A stretch of 64,000 bases of DNA from contig CM052357.1 of assembly GCA_028551475.1 (NCBI GenBank), positions 10,339,931 to 10,403,930 on the forward strand. Direction: 5' to 3'. The translations under genes were made by a program, and so were the position numbers. The notes beneath the pieces were generated by a model. It was not told the DNA's origin, made no database searches, and was given only the letters and a program-made list of their open reading frames with translations. Of the stretch, positions 1-11,494 are shown in pieces. This DNA is from Casuarina equisetifolia (lineage: Eukaryota; Streptophyta; Magnoliopsida; Fagales; Casuarinaceae). Every line of letters begins with the position of its first letter. Position 1 is the first letter of the stretch.

Positions 1-1065
1 ATTGCAAAAGTACTAAATATAGAGACACTCACAATTTCAAGTAGGAATATTGTGTCAATATTTTCAACTATAGCTAGGCTTTGAATGAGAACCTATAACA
101 ATCTCATGGGGTCAGGACACATCTAGACTTAAGGAGAATAGTTTTATTGAGAACTACAAAATTTAAGAATATTTCATAATATAGCCTACTAATAACTCTA
201 TTTTTATAGAGATACCTTGATTATTTTAGACGACAAATAATGTTGTATTTGTGAGATAATAGTTAGATTCTCCTACATTTACTCATATTTTCTTTATTTA
301 TGTAACAAAAAATAATATGATGATGAGAAAAGAAGAACTAACATATTTTCATGATAATTGTAGCAAAGGAAAAGAAAACAAAAAAATAGTGTGCCAAATG
401 GGTGGTGTCATGCAAGTGGGGGAACCAGGGCAAGAAAAACAAACAAAAAGAAAAGGAAGTTGGGCGTGACTTGGAGAGAGACATAGGGGGCTGTTCATGA
501 CACAGGGGACTAGTTGTGCGAAAGCCAACCTGACGCAAGAGAGAGCTCCACACTACCAGTGTCACAGCCGAAGAAGAAGGTACGGCCGCATGAAAGCCAA
601 CCGCAGTGTTCTTCTCCGGTGGTGGTAGACCCATAAGCTGCATTTTTCGACAAACAGGGAGTCCAGATTCGTGCGAAAGCCGTTTGGACTATTTTTTGGC
701 ACATTTTTGGTAGATCTGCACAATTTCTTGATAGATCTACGTTGCAGGTTCATCTACAGTGACTTTTTGGCGGAGAAGGACGGCATACATCGTCTGGCTT
801 TGTTTTCTGGAAGATTTATGTATTTTCCAGTGGATCTGCATGACTTATTGGTAGATCGGCGTCTCGAGGCTCTCCTCTAACGAGATTTAAAAATTTTCGT
901 TCAGAAAGTGGTAGTATATGAGAGCGGGCAACAGTGACGCGTGGTGGTGCATGGCAGCATATTTCTTTTTCAACAGTTTTTGATTTGCTTATGATGTGTA
1001 GGAAATTTGTAAAGATTTATTCAGGAATGGACAATGTGGTGACAACTTTATTATTTTCAATTTAG
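1..1065. other. AT-rich spacer, no gene seen
   Basis: No gene is supported here. About 500-950 is richer in G and C than its surroundings and holds short open frames on both strands, with several loosely repeated phrases around 'agatctgca' (about 710-860). None resembles a protein family I know and none has a convincing splice partner. The part at about 190-300 resembles about 2885-2990, so it belongs to the wider duplicated block described below. Confidence 0.5.
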
Positions 1066-2110
1066 GATGCTTTGTTTAACTTTTAGCATTGTTCTTAATT
1101 GTTATGACATTATGCTTTAATTTACTTTTGGTTAAAACTACAATCTAACCTAATTATAATGGTATAAATTTCAGAGTTATTATATTTTGTAAGATATTGT
1201 ATTTATATGAGTTATATATTATTGCACTTAATACTTTTAAGTAATTAGTTACAATTTAAATGATCTAATTTACATATTTAAAACTAAGAAAATATGATAT
1301 GCAGTTGTTTCTTGTAATATATAACTATAAATTAAATATGGAAAGACATATATCATATTGTTTATGTGACTTTTGGTGTAAACTAAAAATGTTTATTTAT
1401 TTTAATACATTTGACTTATTTCAACTCATATAAAAATATATTGAATTAATGAGTTAAGTAGGTTTACTATACCTAAACATAGGATAGTAAATAAATTAAA
1501 AAAATTTCACCATCATATAGGTATTATCACTCTTGTAAGCATAAATAATCAAAATTCATATCTAATAATTATGGTAAAATCGAATGCTCTAATATATTTC
1601 TTGTATTGAGTCTTCTCATTTAAATTTAGTTGTATTATTTCAATTTGTTAGATAAATGTTAGGTAATTCAATATTAATAATTGGTTAGTCTAGTATTCAC
1701 CAATCTCTATAAAACGATATACTTTCTCATCATTATATTATTTATTTAAAATGTTTACTTGCATGTAAACTTTTCACGAACACTTACCATTTTTAGACAC
1801 TTTATAGCCATATTTCTACTCTAGCCCTCTCTTATCTTAAAAGGAGATATAAGTCAAACATTACAACTAAAGGAAAATATGGAAAAGGAGATAATAACAA
1901 AGGAAAATGGTCAGTGCCCTTAATAACAAAACATCACTTGAGCTTACTTAAGGAGATTTTTCCATGCTTGTTGGCCTTGGAGTCTACATTAATTCATCAA
2001 AATCATGGTGAATTAACTCATCAAAATTATTGTGGTTTGGATATGCTTAAAGGTCGGCTTTAATGGCGATCTAGATCATGTTATCATTGAAACCATAATG
2101 AGGAGCCACC
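1066..2110. repeat. Diverged long repeat block, copy A
   Basis: This non-coding block recurs at 3395-5060. Shared landmarks are 'gatgctttgtttaac' (about 1067 and 3403), 'ctataaattaaatatg' (about 1326 and 3658), 'tatacctaaacataggatag' (about 1468 and 3826) and a stretch around 1785-2000 that matches about 4710-4930. The copies differ by many substitutions and indels, so the duplication is old. I see no coding potential and no clear LTR borders. It may be an unclassified transposon remnant or an old segmental duplication. Confidence 0.6.
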
Positions 2111-2434
2111 AATCTTGCTCAATCCATCAATCATGCTCTTGTCAAGCATGTAAGATTCCTTCCCCTTTGAAATCAACCTTGTGCTCAAAGTTGGAGTAAG
2201 GTTTCTAGGCCATAATTTCTTTGGATTGCATATTCCTGTACTCTTTGTCTTTCGATCAATGGATGCATATGTGATTCTGGCAACCTTTAGAACATCAACT
2301 GCTTCAAGTTTTCCTCCTACAATACTTGTAAGACACCAAGCTTTCAATTCCTCCAGTGTTGAAGAAGTTTGAACATCTAAATTTGGTTGCTCTTCATTAG
2401 TCATCAAAACATCAACAATAAAAGCATCATTCAC
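2084..2434 (-). other. Unidentified 116-codon open frame
   Basis: An uninterrupted frame of 116 codons starts with ATG at 2434. Its composition is unremarkable (the C-terminal part contains 'KSMIDGLSKIGGSSLW'). I recognise no family. The end of the frame overlaps the repeated block, and the matching part of copy B (about 5010-5150) is not open over the same length. That argues for a remnant of an older coding sequence or a chance frame rather than a working gene. Confidence 0.15.
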
Positions 2435-3394
2435 ACTAGTAATTAAAAGAAAATCCTAATTCAAAATCTAGTCATATAACATAATGCTAATATTGATAAG
2501 GGACATTTATTAAGGTAGCTTAAAAGGATAAACTTATTTTGTCTTGTTAGAGTTGTTCATCAAAGCATTCTTCAATAATTAACTCCAATAGGTGAAGAGT
2601 TTCATAGTCACTAAAATGCTTGAAGAATCAAATGTCCCTTCTAGTATGTTCATAGATTCGATCAAGATTGCTTAACATGGGATCTATGGCCATTAAATCT
2701 ATAAGGCATTTTGGCTCCTCAATACAAAGTGAGCTAGGTGACTTTATGGCATCTTTAGTGGTAATGATGAAAGAAAAGGTCCTTTCCAATGGTTGGAAAA
2801 GCATCTTTTGGCCTTAACCATGACCAACCTAGGCCAAAATGCCTTTAAGGATCATCTTAAGCCATTCGAGTTTTGGTAACTCTATTTTTATAAAGTTATT
2901 TTATCAACTTTAGGCAATAAATAATACAATAGTTGTGAGAAATATTTGAATTCCTCTTTATTTTATTGAATTTTCTTTGTTTATGTAGCATAAGGGTGCA
3001 TGGAGAAAAATGATGGACATGGAGAATTTGATGCTTATTTGGTGACAAAATATAGTCAAAATGTTGAAACCAAGAAAGTGAAGATTATCTTTGGCTTTGA
3101 ATGATTATTATTTGATTTGAAACTATTGTTTGGGTTTTCTAGATAAATAGAAAACCTAATCATGTTAAGAGTTCAAAGCCCAATCAATATAAAAATTCCA
3201 AGCCTGATTGTTTTTGGAATCCAAAACCTAACCATACTGGGATAGGAGATAGGTCTAAATCCTATTATAGAAAAAATGAAAGATAAAAGAAAAGGAAGAA
3301 AATTTGATGAGCAACCCAAAAGTGATGTTAAGAATTCAATTATTTCTTAAAAAAAAAAAAGACAAAAAGGGTGATAGACTTCTTGTTCTTTAAT

Positions 3395-5060
3395 TCAAGA
3401 TGCTTTGTTTAACTCCTATCATTATTTTCTTTTTTTGTCCATTATGTTTTAGTTTCTTTTTTTATTGGAGATATGATGTAACTTAACCATGACAATGTAA
3501 ATTTTATGATTTTTTATGTTCAACAATGGATTATATTTATGTGAATTATATATTATTATGTTTAATGATTTTAGGTGATTGGCTACCACTTGAATAATTT
3601 GATGTATATGTTTAATACTGCAAGGTGATAATATACAATTACTTCTTATAATATACAACTATAAATTAAATATGAGTGCCTATACCATATCATTTATGTG
3701 GCTTTTGATAATAAAATGGACGAAAGATTTATTGTAAAGCAAGAATGTTCATAGATTCTAATCAACTTTTATTTATTTTAATTCACATAGAGATACAGTG
3801 AATTAATAAATTAAATAGATTTGCTATACCTAAACATAGGATAGTAAATAAATTAGAAAATTCTATCATCACATAGGTACTATCATTCTTGCAAACATAT
3901 ATCCTTGAAATTCATATCTAGTGATTTTGGTGAAATTGGATACTCTAACATATTACTTTAATCAACTTATATCTACTTTTGATTTACTAGATAAATTTTA
4001 GTATTAATTTACCATTAGTACTTAATTAGTTTAGTAATAATTAATCTTTGTGGGATGATATTTTCTCATCATTATATTACTTACTCAACATGTTCACTTA
4101 TATTTAAAATTTTATAGACAACTTCATCGGTCTCTCCTTATGGGTAAGGATGGATAAGTCAAATCTACTCAAATCCATGGCACATGGGTTAGAAAAGAGT
4201 ATTAGGGACTTTTCTCCTTCCATCACCAGTTGATCTTCGGGTTGATAGGGGTTAGAGGTGGGAGATCGATCATCTTCCTCATCCTTCTCACTCCAAACAC
4301 TAGAGAGGGCAAGCAATCATTCACCTTCCTCTTTTGCCTTAGCCTTTTTCGCTTGAAGCCTTGCTTTTTCTTCCCTATGAAATGTCTTCAATAGTTCTCT
4401 AATTTTTGTTAAGAAATTGCTATGTGCCTCCTTGTATTCATATACTTTATGTCATATTATTTTGCAACTCAATAAGGGCATCTTCTAGTGAACCTATTTC
4501 TTAGGATGAACGTCTATGATACCACTATATTATGCCTTTGATAAATAAAGCATGTAACAAGACCAATTACTTGAAAATTATCCCATATTATCCTTTTCTT
4601 GTTCTTATGTGAATGACCTATGATTGTAGTGTAAGTCAAAACTCAAAAATGGGGAGAATAATTCCATTGAATTATAAGGAAAAGATTACAAAACTTGGTA
4701 ATAGTTCACGGCATTGCCTACACCCTTTAGACACCCTATGGCCTTATATCTACTCTTGCCTTTTCTTGTCTCAAAAGGAAACATAATTCAAACAATACAA
4801 CCAAAGGAAAATACAAAAAGGGAAATAACAACAAAGAAAGACAGTCATTGCTCTCAATAACCAAATATTGCTTATGTTGACCTAAGGAGATCTTTCCATG
4901 TTTGTTACTTATGGAATTTGCATTAACTCATTAAAATCATTGGAATCCATATATGTATTAAATTTTTAACCTTAATGGTAATTCATAGATTGTGTCTTTC
5001 TCAACAACATAATGAGGATTGTCAATCTTTATTGAAAGGAACCACCAATCTTGCTTGGTT
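3395..5060. repeat. Diverged long repeat block, copy B
   Basis: This is the second copy of the block at 1066-2110, in the same orientation and about 2.3 to 2.9 kb downstream. Similarity is in patches: 3395-4070 matches 1066-1700, and 4710-5060 matches 1785-2110. About 600 bp lies between the patches in copy B against less than 100 bp in copy A, so B carries extra sequence or A has lost it. No gene is supported. The 2435-3394 spacer between the blocks also shows nothing but low-complexity AT-rich sequence. Confidence 0.55.
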
Positions 5061-5295
5061 TGTCAATCATGTTACTATCATGCACAATATAGGGCCAATA
5101 CTTTAGCACCATAGATATTACCTTCTAACTTCAAGGTCTAGTCAATTTAAATCTCTTCATCCCAGTTACCTGTTAAAAAGTAAAAAAGCTTAGGATGTCA
5201 TACAAACTAATGTAAGACTTAAGTATGAAAATTTGGTGGGTCAATACGTACCTTGTGTATTATAAAAATGTTATTGCAATTTAGTCCTCTAAGAC

Positions 5296-8107
5296 CTATC
5301 CTTGCAAACGTTCCAACAACTTTGGTTCACCAAGCTTATATGTTTGATATTGTTCTCCTTTAATCCTGTACCTAAAATGGACCATTGTTATATTCTTGAC
5401 TTTCCAATAATCTTTGCCTCTATTTGGCTGCACATTTCGCACAAATTCTTTTTGCATTTCACCTATGTCCAAAATCTTTAGGCTTTCCAAGTGTTCAATT
5501 CCAAATGCCACCTCTTTCATTTGTGGGCATGATCCAATCTCTAGTTCCTCAAGAACCGGTAGTGATCCTTTGTCTATCTCAACCATCTTTAATCTTCTTA
5601 AATTTTGAAGTATGAGCTTTTTGAGTTTTTGAAAACCACCTACATGAATACGCAGTTGTTCCCCATCATATGCTTGATGAAGGTTAAGAAAAGCTAAGTT
5701 AGGCAAACTTTGGACATATGGTAGTGGGTTTTCCACCAAAAGTGAGAAACACAAGCCTAGGTTAACCAAATTATGAAGATTTAAAATCCAATTAGGCAAC
5801 TTCCCTAACCAACCTTTTAAAAAGATGTATTGTAAATATTGAGGTGGTGATGAAATGTAATGTAAATCTAGAACCTCATCTTCATTGATTGAAATTGTCG
5901 TCAATTCCTTCAGCTGGACCATACTTTCTATGGATTTACACAAAGTTCTCCCATTTTCAACCCTAAGATTTGAAACACCTAATCTCTGCAACTAACTTAA
6001 CTTTCCTAACTCTGTAAATAGATCAATGCCTTAACGAGTGACCTCTATAAGCAATAGTGATTGCAAGTCCTTTAAACATCCTATCCTACCATATACTTTG
6101 ACCCCTTGGACTGCACTAAATTTAATTTCAATTTTCAAGTCATCATAATAGACCAAAAGATGTCTTAACTTTTTAAGCCTAAATATCTCTATTGGTAGTT
6201 CATGTACTAAAGTTTCCATGAGATTTAATAATTGTAGGTTTTCTAGCCTACCTATTGACCTTGGAAGTATCTTAACCTTTGTTTTTCTCAAGCTTAAGTG
6301 CTTCAAGTGGAATAAATTTCCCATTTCTTCAGGAAGATAATCAATTGGAGTATCTTCAAAGTCCAACACTTTCAAGTGCTTGAATTTTCTGAACAATTTA
6401 ATTATGAAAATCCTTGAAAGTTCGTTAACATTGATGAAAATAGAACGAACTCGTGAATACTTAGCAATCCCTAAAACATTTTCTCTAGCATCAAGGATTG
6501 ACAAGCATCGAACTTTTCCATGGAAGCTTACATCATCATCCTCCAAAACTTGACAAAAATTCAATTCTTTTGCCTTTGACCGAATAATCTCAAGTAACAA
6601 GTCATGAATTTTATACATTCCACGAAACTGATAATCAAATTCTTTAAACGAAACTTGAATTAAGTTTCTTTGGACAAGTTCCATTAAGTATTCTTCTGCC
6701 ACCTCTTCCAATTTTTTTCCTTTATTAGCTTTTATAAAGCCCTCAGCAATCCATAAGGGAAATAATCTTAATTTAGTAATTGAATAATCCTCTGGAAAAA
6801 GACTAAAGTACAACAAGCAAGGCTTTAGGAAGCAAGGTAGATCATAATAACTAAGAGTAAGAATTTTTGTGACGCTTCCAAAGTGGGGGTTACTTTCTAC
6901 CTCTAAACTAAGATTTTCAAGAAACTTCTGCCATTCTAAAGGAACCTTTTCCTTCTTTGACAATAGACCACCTATTGCAACAATTGCAAGTGGTAGGCCT
7001 TCACATTTTTTTAACTATGTCTAGTGATAATTTCTCTAATTCTCTCGGACAACAACCCTGAAACTCAATTTGGAATGCCTTTCTACAAAAAATTTCCCAT
7101 GCCTTGTCTAAAAACAAGGGTTGAACCTTGTAAACTTGATCAAATGAAGATTCTTTACAAAAGAAACCAACATGATCACTACGTGTTGTGATGATTATTC
7201 TACTACCTTTATCATTTTTTGGTAAAGTGTGTTTCATAAACTCCCAAAATTCTGTGTTCCAAACATCATCAAAAACCACAATGTAACTCTTTTGCTGTAA
7301 AGATTCCCTCACCATGCTAATTAGTGTGATCTCATCCATCATGTCTATTTGTCCCATAGTTGTTTGGTTTGCTTGGTAGATTTTCTTTGCCATGGTAATG
7401 AGTATCTTTTGCACATTGTAAGATTGAGATATGATGATCCAAACATGGAAGTCAAAATGCCTTTTCACAGATTCATTATCATATACTTTCTTTGTAAGAG
7501 TTGTCTTACCAATTCCACCCATGCCTACCACTGAAATGACTGAGCATCTACGTGCTCCTCCTACCAACCAACTTATAAGCTCATCCCTTGAAGAGTCAAT
7601 GCCAACAACTTCATCATCCTCAATAAAAAGTGAACCAATTCGAGGGTCAAGCCATTTGACATTTGCTGCATTACTACAAGTTAATCCTTGTTCTGTGGAA
7701 GTAAAACCATATCTTATACTTCGTTCTTTGATTTCACCAATTGATGTCTTTATATCTTTAATCTTGGTTGCTATGCCATGACTTGGTTTTAGTGTTTTCA
7801 ATGAATGGCCAATTTTATAGAGAAAACCAATAAAACCTTCCTCATGATGATATCGAGCCATGTGAAGAACGTATTCATCTATTACATATTCAATATCATA
7901 GGCTACTTCCCTAACTTGTTTTACCCAAATTCTCATGCCATCTTGGGGATCTCCTTCTTTCTCTGCAACTTCAAGAAAACACTTGATGCTGTCTAGTTCA
8001 TCTTTAATGTATTCAACCTCTTTGTGGACACCTCTTAACAATCTTGCTTCATGAACAAGCAATTGAACTAATTCGTTGATGACAAGTGTTGCAACTGTTT
8101 CTGCCAT
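5296..8107 (-). pseudogene. CC-NB-ARC-LRR resistance gene (RPM1-like), disrupted
   Basis: This family comprises intracellular immune receptors that sense pathogen effectors. Reading from ATG at 8107: a coiled-coil domain (about residues 1-165) with an EDVID-type motif 'DIEYVIDEY' (71-79); NB-ARC with P-loop GMGGIGKTT (195-203), kinase-2 IVVFDDVW (276-283), RNBS-B GSRIIITTR (301-309), GLPL 'CEGLPLAI', RNBS-D 'CLLYFSLFPEDYSI' and an MHD-type 'KIHDLLLE'; then leucine-rich repeats to a stop at 5296. There is no intron, as is usual in the family, and the span would give about 930-940 residues, full family length. Three defects interrupt it: a one-base frameshift at a seven-T run (7006-7012) just before GLPL, and in-frame stops at 6031-6033 and 5992-5994 in the LRR. 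All else is well kept, so the loss looks recent. A base-calling error at the T-run could explain the frameshift but not both stops. Confidence 0.9.
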
Positions 8108-9182
8108 TGTTTTTGGTTTGATCTACACCTATTTAAAGACATTAAACTATTAAGAAGAACCTTCACATTTAAATGGTAATTTACACTAACCAAAGCTAGA
8201 GTATTAAGGGTTTCCGTAACTCACTTGCGAAAGTCAAATGAAGAGCCTTTCTAGTCATTCAAGGAAGTAATCTCTTGTAGCTTTGAATTTTGAACGGTAC
8301 GTGTATGAAACTCTAACTTTAGTAGAAAAACGTCTGCATTACTCTTAACCAATCACAGCCAATAAGTGAACTTGGGACTAGCTTGAACCCGTAGAAGTGG
8401 ATAGAACCAGGATGAACGTAATTATAGTTAGCTACTTTATAAGATTGTTTACTTGTTGAATTTTTCTTCCTCTAAATTGTGTTAATTGATGATACAAGGC
8501 CGAAAAGGATCTCTAGTTTTAAAAAGCCAACATAACTTTGCTTTTCAAATACAATCACAGAAGATGCTAAACAAAAAAAATTTGGAGAGCCGTTACTAGA
8601 GGTATATTCGTGCATATTCACAAGACAATCTTAATTTTTTTCCTCTTCCGATTTCTAAAGCAGGGGCATCAGTAAAGACATCTTCGTACTTACCTTACAT
8701 GAAGTGTTGCTACTTGCTCGAGATGTATGCATAGATTTCATAGATCTTGTGAATTTCAGACGATGAAAATGTTATCTTTAGCTATGGTATAAATTTTTCT
8801 ACTAGTGAATTCGGTAGAAGGTGATGGAGTATCTGATTAAGACAATCATCTACAAAGATGATTGTTAAAAAATGAGAAAAATTGAGACTTGAGGCTAAAA
8901 ATGCTCTAAAAACACAAGATACAATGATTTTGGCCTTAAAATATTGCAGCCCCACTTCTATCATAAGAACCAACATTGTATATCCATGGCGAAATTACAA
9001 TTGAAAGAACCGAAAAGGTATATGAGTTCATATATGCTGTAAAATTGGAAATATAATAAATTTAATTTATCAGATGCCCTTAACCCAAAATGACTAAAAG
9101 GTTTGCACACAAAGACACATACCCACGCAAATATTAACATATATATACATATGGCTAAAATCAAGAAGAAAAACCCTCTTAC

Positions 9183-9289
9183 CTTCATCGTCAGGAGTTG
9201 GCTCAAGCCGGCCTGCTTGTGCTTCAACATGTATCCAGGAAGTCAAATTTCTGGAACAAACGTTGCAATCATCTCATCCGCCAGCTAAA
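9183..9289 (-). other. Candidate non-coding leader exon of the NLR
   Basis: On the minus strand this 107-bp segment has a good acceptor (…TTCGCTGCAG just above 9289) and a good donor (GATGAAG followed by GTAAGAG below 9183). It lies about 1.1 kb upstream of the NLR start codon and is richer in G and C than its surroundings. A spliced 5' leader is a reasonable reading, but no transcript evidence is available, and a chance pair of splice sites is possible. Confidence 0.25.
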
Positions 9290-9359
9290 CTGCAGCGAAA
9301 AAGACAAGAAAAGAAAAAACAAAACAAAAAAAAAGCCTTAGAACTGTTATAACTGCTAC

Positions 9360-9690
9360 ACTCTACATTTTTGCAACGAACTCTACATGTAATTTCGACC
9401 TCTTTAAAAGATCGGTACAAGTGTTGCGATTAGCTTTCCTTCAATTCAAGCAAGTTAACTGCGACTAGCAAATTGATGCGAATGAACAAGCTTCCTGGTT
9501 CTTGGAGTAACAAAAGGACAAAATATAATACACAGGTAAAACAAGAAATGAAGAGCTCAAGAAAACAGGAAAAAGATATCCTTGCAGACTGGTGAAGGTA
9601 GTCTTGACACGAAGAGAACAGAGACATTGTCTGTGTCTTGGATTGTGGGGTCTGATCAACTACCATTCCTCACAGCTGATCGTGCGGCTC
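9360..9690. repeat. Leader-like repeat, founding copy
   Basis: This segment shares an ordered set of phrases with about 10490-10740 and with the first half of every 679-bp unit in 11495-14893. The phrases include 'gacctctttaaa', 'caagaaaa', 'ctggtgaaggtagtcttgac' (variants) and 'gagacattgtct'. It lies immediately upstream of the NLR, so it is probably the source, and the other copies are later duplicates. On the minus strand it reads as a pyrimidine-rich leader. Confidence 0.55.
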
Positions 9691-10489
9691 AGGAGCTCAG
9701 GCCAAACACTCACTTATCGGACGATCCTCATAACCTCCGGCTTTTCACGACTATTTTATTACAAGTTTCTACCACGTGGTCTCATATATGCAGTAGCTTT
9801 ACGAATAAAAGATAATGTTCGTCCAATATGTAAGGCAATCTGAAAACGATGTAGACATCTCTCTTTCCCGACTTCTCTCTCTTCTAAAACTTCATTCTTG
9901 GTGGAAAGATGTGTATACATTCTTCTTGATTATTTCCTTAATTTGCTATGTGATACTTATTATGTAGCGTAATTTGTTCTTATTAGAATCAAGTTATTTG
10001 GAAAATTAATTTGTACACAATATGAGAATATATATATATATAATGGAATGGTAAATTATAATACAGAAATACAAACGCATATATCCTAACATTACAAAAA
10101 TTAGATTTATGAAAAGATAGAAATTAGAAGCACCCAAATTTAACTCAAAATGATATTATTTTGAATAGATTTTGTATTTCTAAATAAAAAAAACTCTCTC
10201 TCATACTATTTTTATATTTTTACTAACAAAATAGGAATACCATTGTTTTTCCTTAAAGTATCTTCTACTTCATTCATTTTTTGTTGTTGTAGAAAGTTTA
10301 TCTCTATAAAGAAATTATCCAATAAAATTATATTTATTGATGCCACTATTGCAAATTAAATCATACCAAAAACTGGTTCATTAGCTTAATAGAGGTACTT
10401 ATAAATCTTTGCCAAAGGTCATTTCTCCTACGCTAAGCTACAAGGAGAAAAAAATTAAGTTGTTATAATTATTATTTCTACATGTTAAC

Positions 10490-10740
10490 CAACATATCTA
10501 CAATGAACTCCTCATGCAATTAATAGGACAAACAGGTTAAATTGTGATCCACAAATTAAAATAAATAAACAAAGCTTCTTGTAGGAACAAAAAGAGAAAA
10601 TATAATAGCTTGGTAAAACAAGAGGTCAAGAAAATAAGTAAAAGGTAGCCTTTTAGATAGGTAAAGGAAATTCTTGACTTGAAGACAACGGAGACATTGT
10701 CTAAGTCTTGACTTGCCGGGTCCTATCAACCACTAGTCAT
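10490..10740. repeat. Leader-like repeat, intermediate copy
   Basis: This is a diverged copy of 9360-9690, recognisable from 'ctacatgttaacc', 'aataaacaaagcttcttgtagg', 'ggtaaaacaagagg', 'aggtaaaggaaattcttgac' and 'gagacattgtctaagtcttgac'. It sits between the founding copy and the tandem array. The stretch 9900-10490 before it is AT-rich and shows no gene. Confidence 0.5.
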
Positions 10741-10802
10741 GGATGAAAGTTGTGAGATAGAATTGGATGCTAATGTAAACATCAATCAATAGCAATAACT
10801 TA

Positions 10803-11122
10803 AGCTGAGTTCTTTTCTTCTTTAGATTCTCTTATATTGGTTAAAATTTTGTGGTTTATAAATGCAATTTTAATGGGTCTCTAATCTCTTAATTGTCAAC
10901 AAGCATCCAACTAAGTAGTAAATAGATGTTGTCTGAGGCCCTGCCTAAGATCTCTTGGTCCAAGCTAACTTCTTTTCTTCTTTAAATTCTCTTATATTAG
11001 TTAAAATTGTGTGGTTGATAAATTCAATTTTAATAGGTCCCTAATCTCTTAATTGTCAACAACCATTTAACTTAGTGGTAAGCAGTTATTGTCTAAGGTC
11101 TTTTTGAAGACTTCTTGGTCCT
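10803..11122. repeat. Tandem duplication, 160-bp unit, two copies
   Basis: The phrase 'tcttttcttctttagattct' starts at 10811 and recurs with small changes at 10971, a period of 160 bp. Similarity continues through 'ttaattgtcaaca' and 'tcttggtcc' to about 11122. The copies differ at roughly one base in ten. No coding potential is seen. The sequence 11123-11494 that follows is unremarkable AT-rich spacer. Confidence 0.7.
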
Positions 11123-11494
11123 ACATTCGACACCCTAAATGTGCATGAGTTATTCAACTTTCTAACCCTAGACCTTATGGTTGCAATTCCTATTAGCTTA
11201 CTATTAAACTAACTAACTAAATGACAAACAAGTTGCTATCGACTTTGGCTTGATTGATTCTTTCCTTGTCTTTTCGTTTTATCATTTTTGCAATGTAGTG
11301 GATATGGTGCGTAAAGCACCTACTAATTTTTAGCCTTTTATTTTGGCTTTTCATATTGTTTCCCTAGTTTTCTTTTGCTTATATTCATTTTTGTACATTG
11401 AAAAAAGAACAATCTCTCTATATGATGGGATATTTTATGTATTTAAAGTTATCTCAATAACTAACCTTTGTTTTAGTATTTAAATTTGACCAAT

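Larger units (their letters stand above)
8108..9900 (-). promoter_or_regulatory. Upstream region of the NLR, with G-box
   Basis: This spacer precedes the NLR start codon on the minus strand. It contains a perfect 10-bp palindrome ACCACGTGGT at 9771-9780, a G-box core that bZIP and bHLH proteins bind in plants, followed closely by 'catatatgc'. A pyrimidine-rich leader-like stretch lies at about 9430-9690 when read on the minus strand. Short open frames here match nothing. Which of these elements are used is inference; the sequence shows only the motifs. Confidence 0.35.

Noticed and set aside
671-880. A 69-codon frame in the GC-richer segment near the left edge
   Set aside because: It consists of loosely repeated 'VDLHDLLVD'-like phrases from a short DNA repeat and has no partner exon or known relative.
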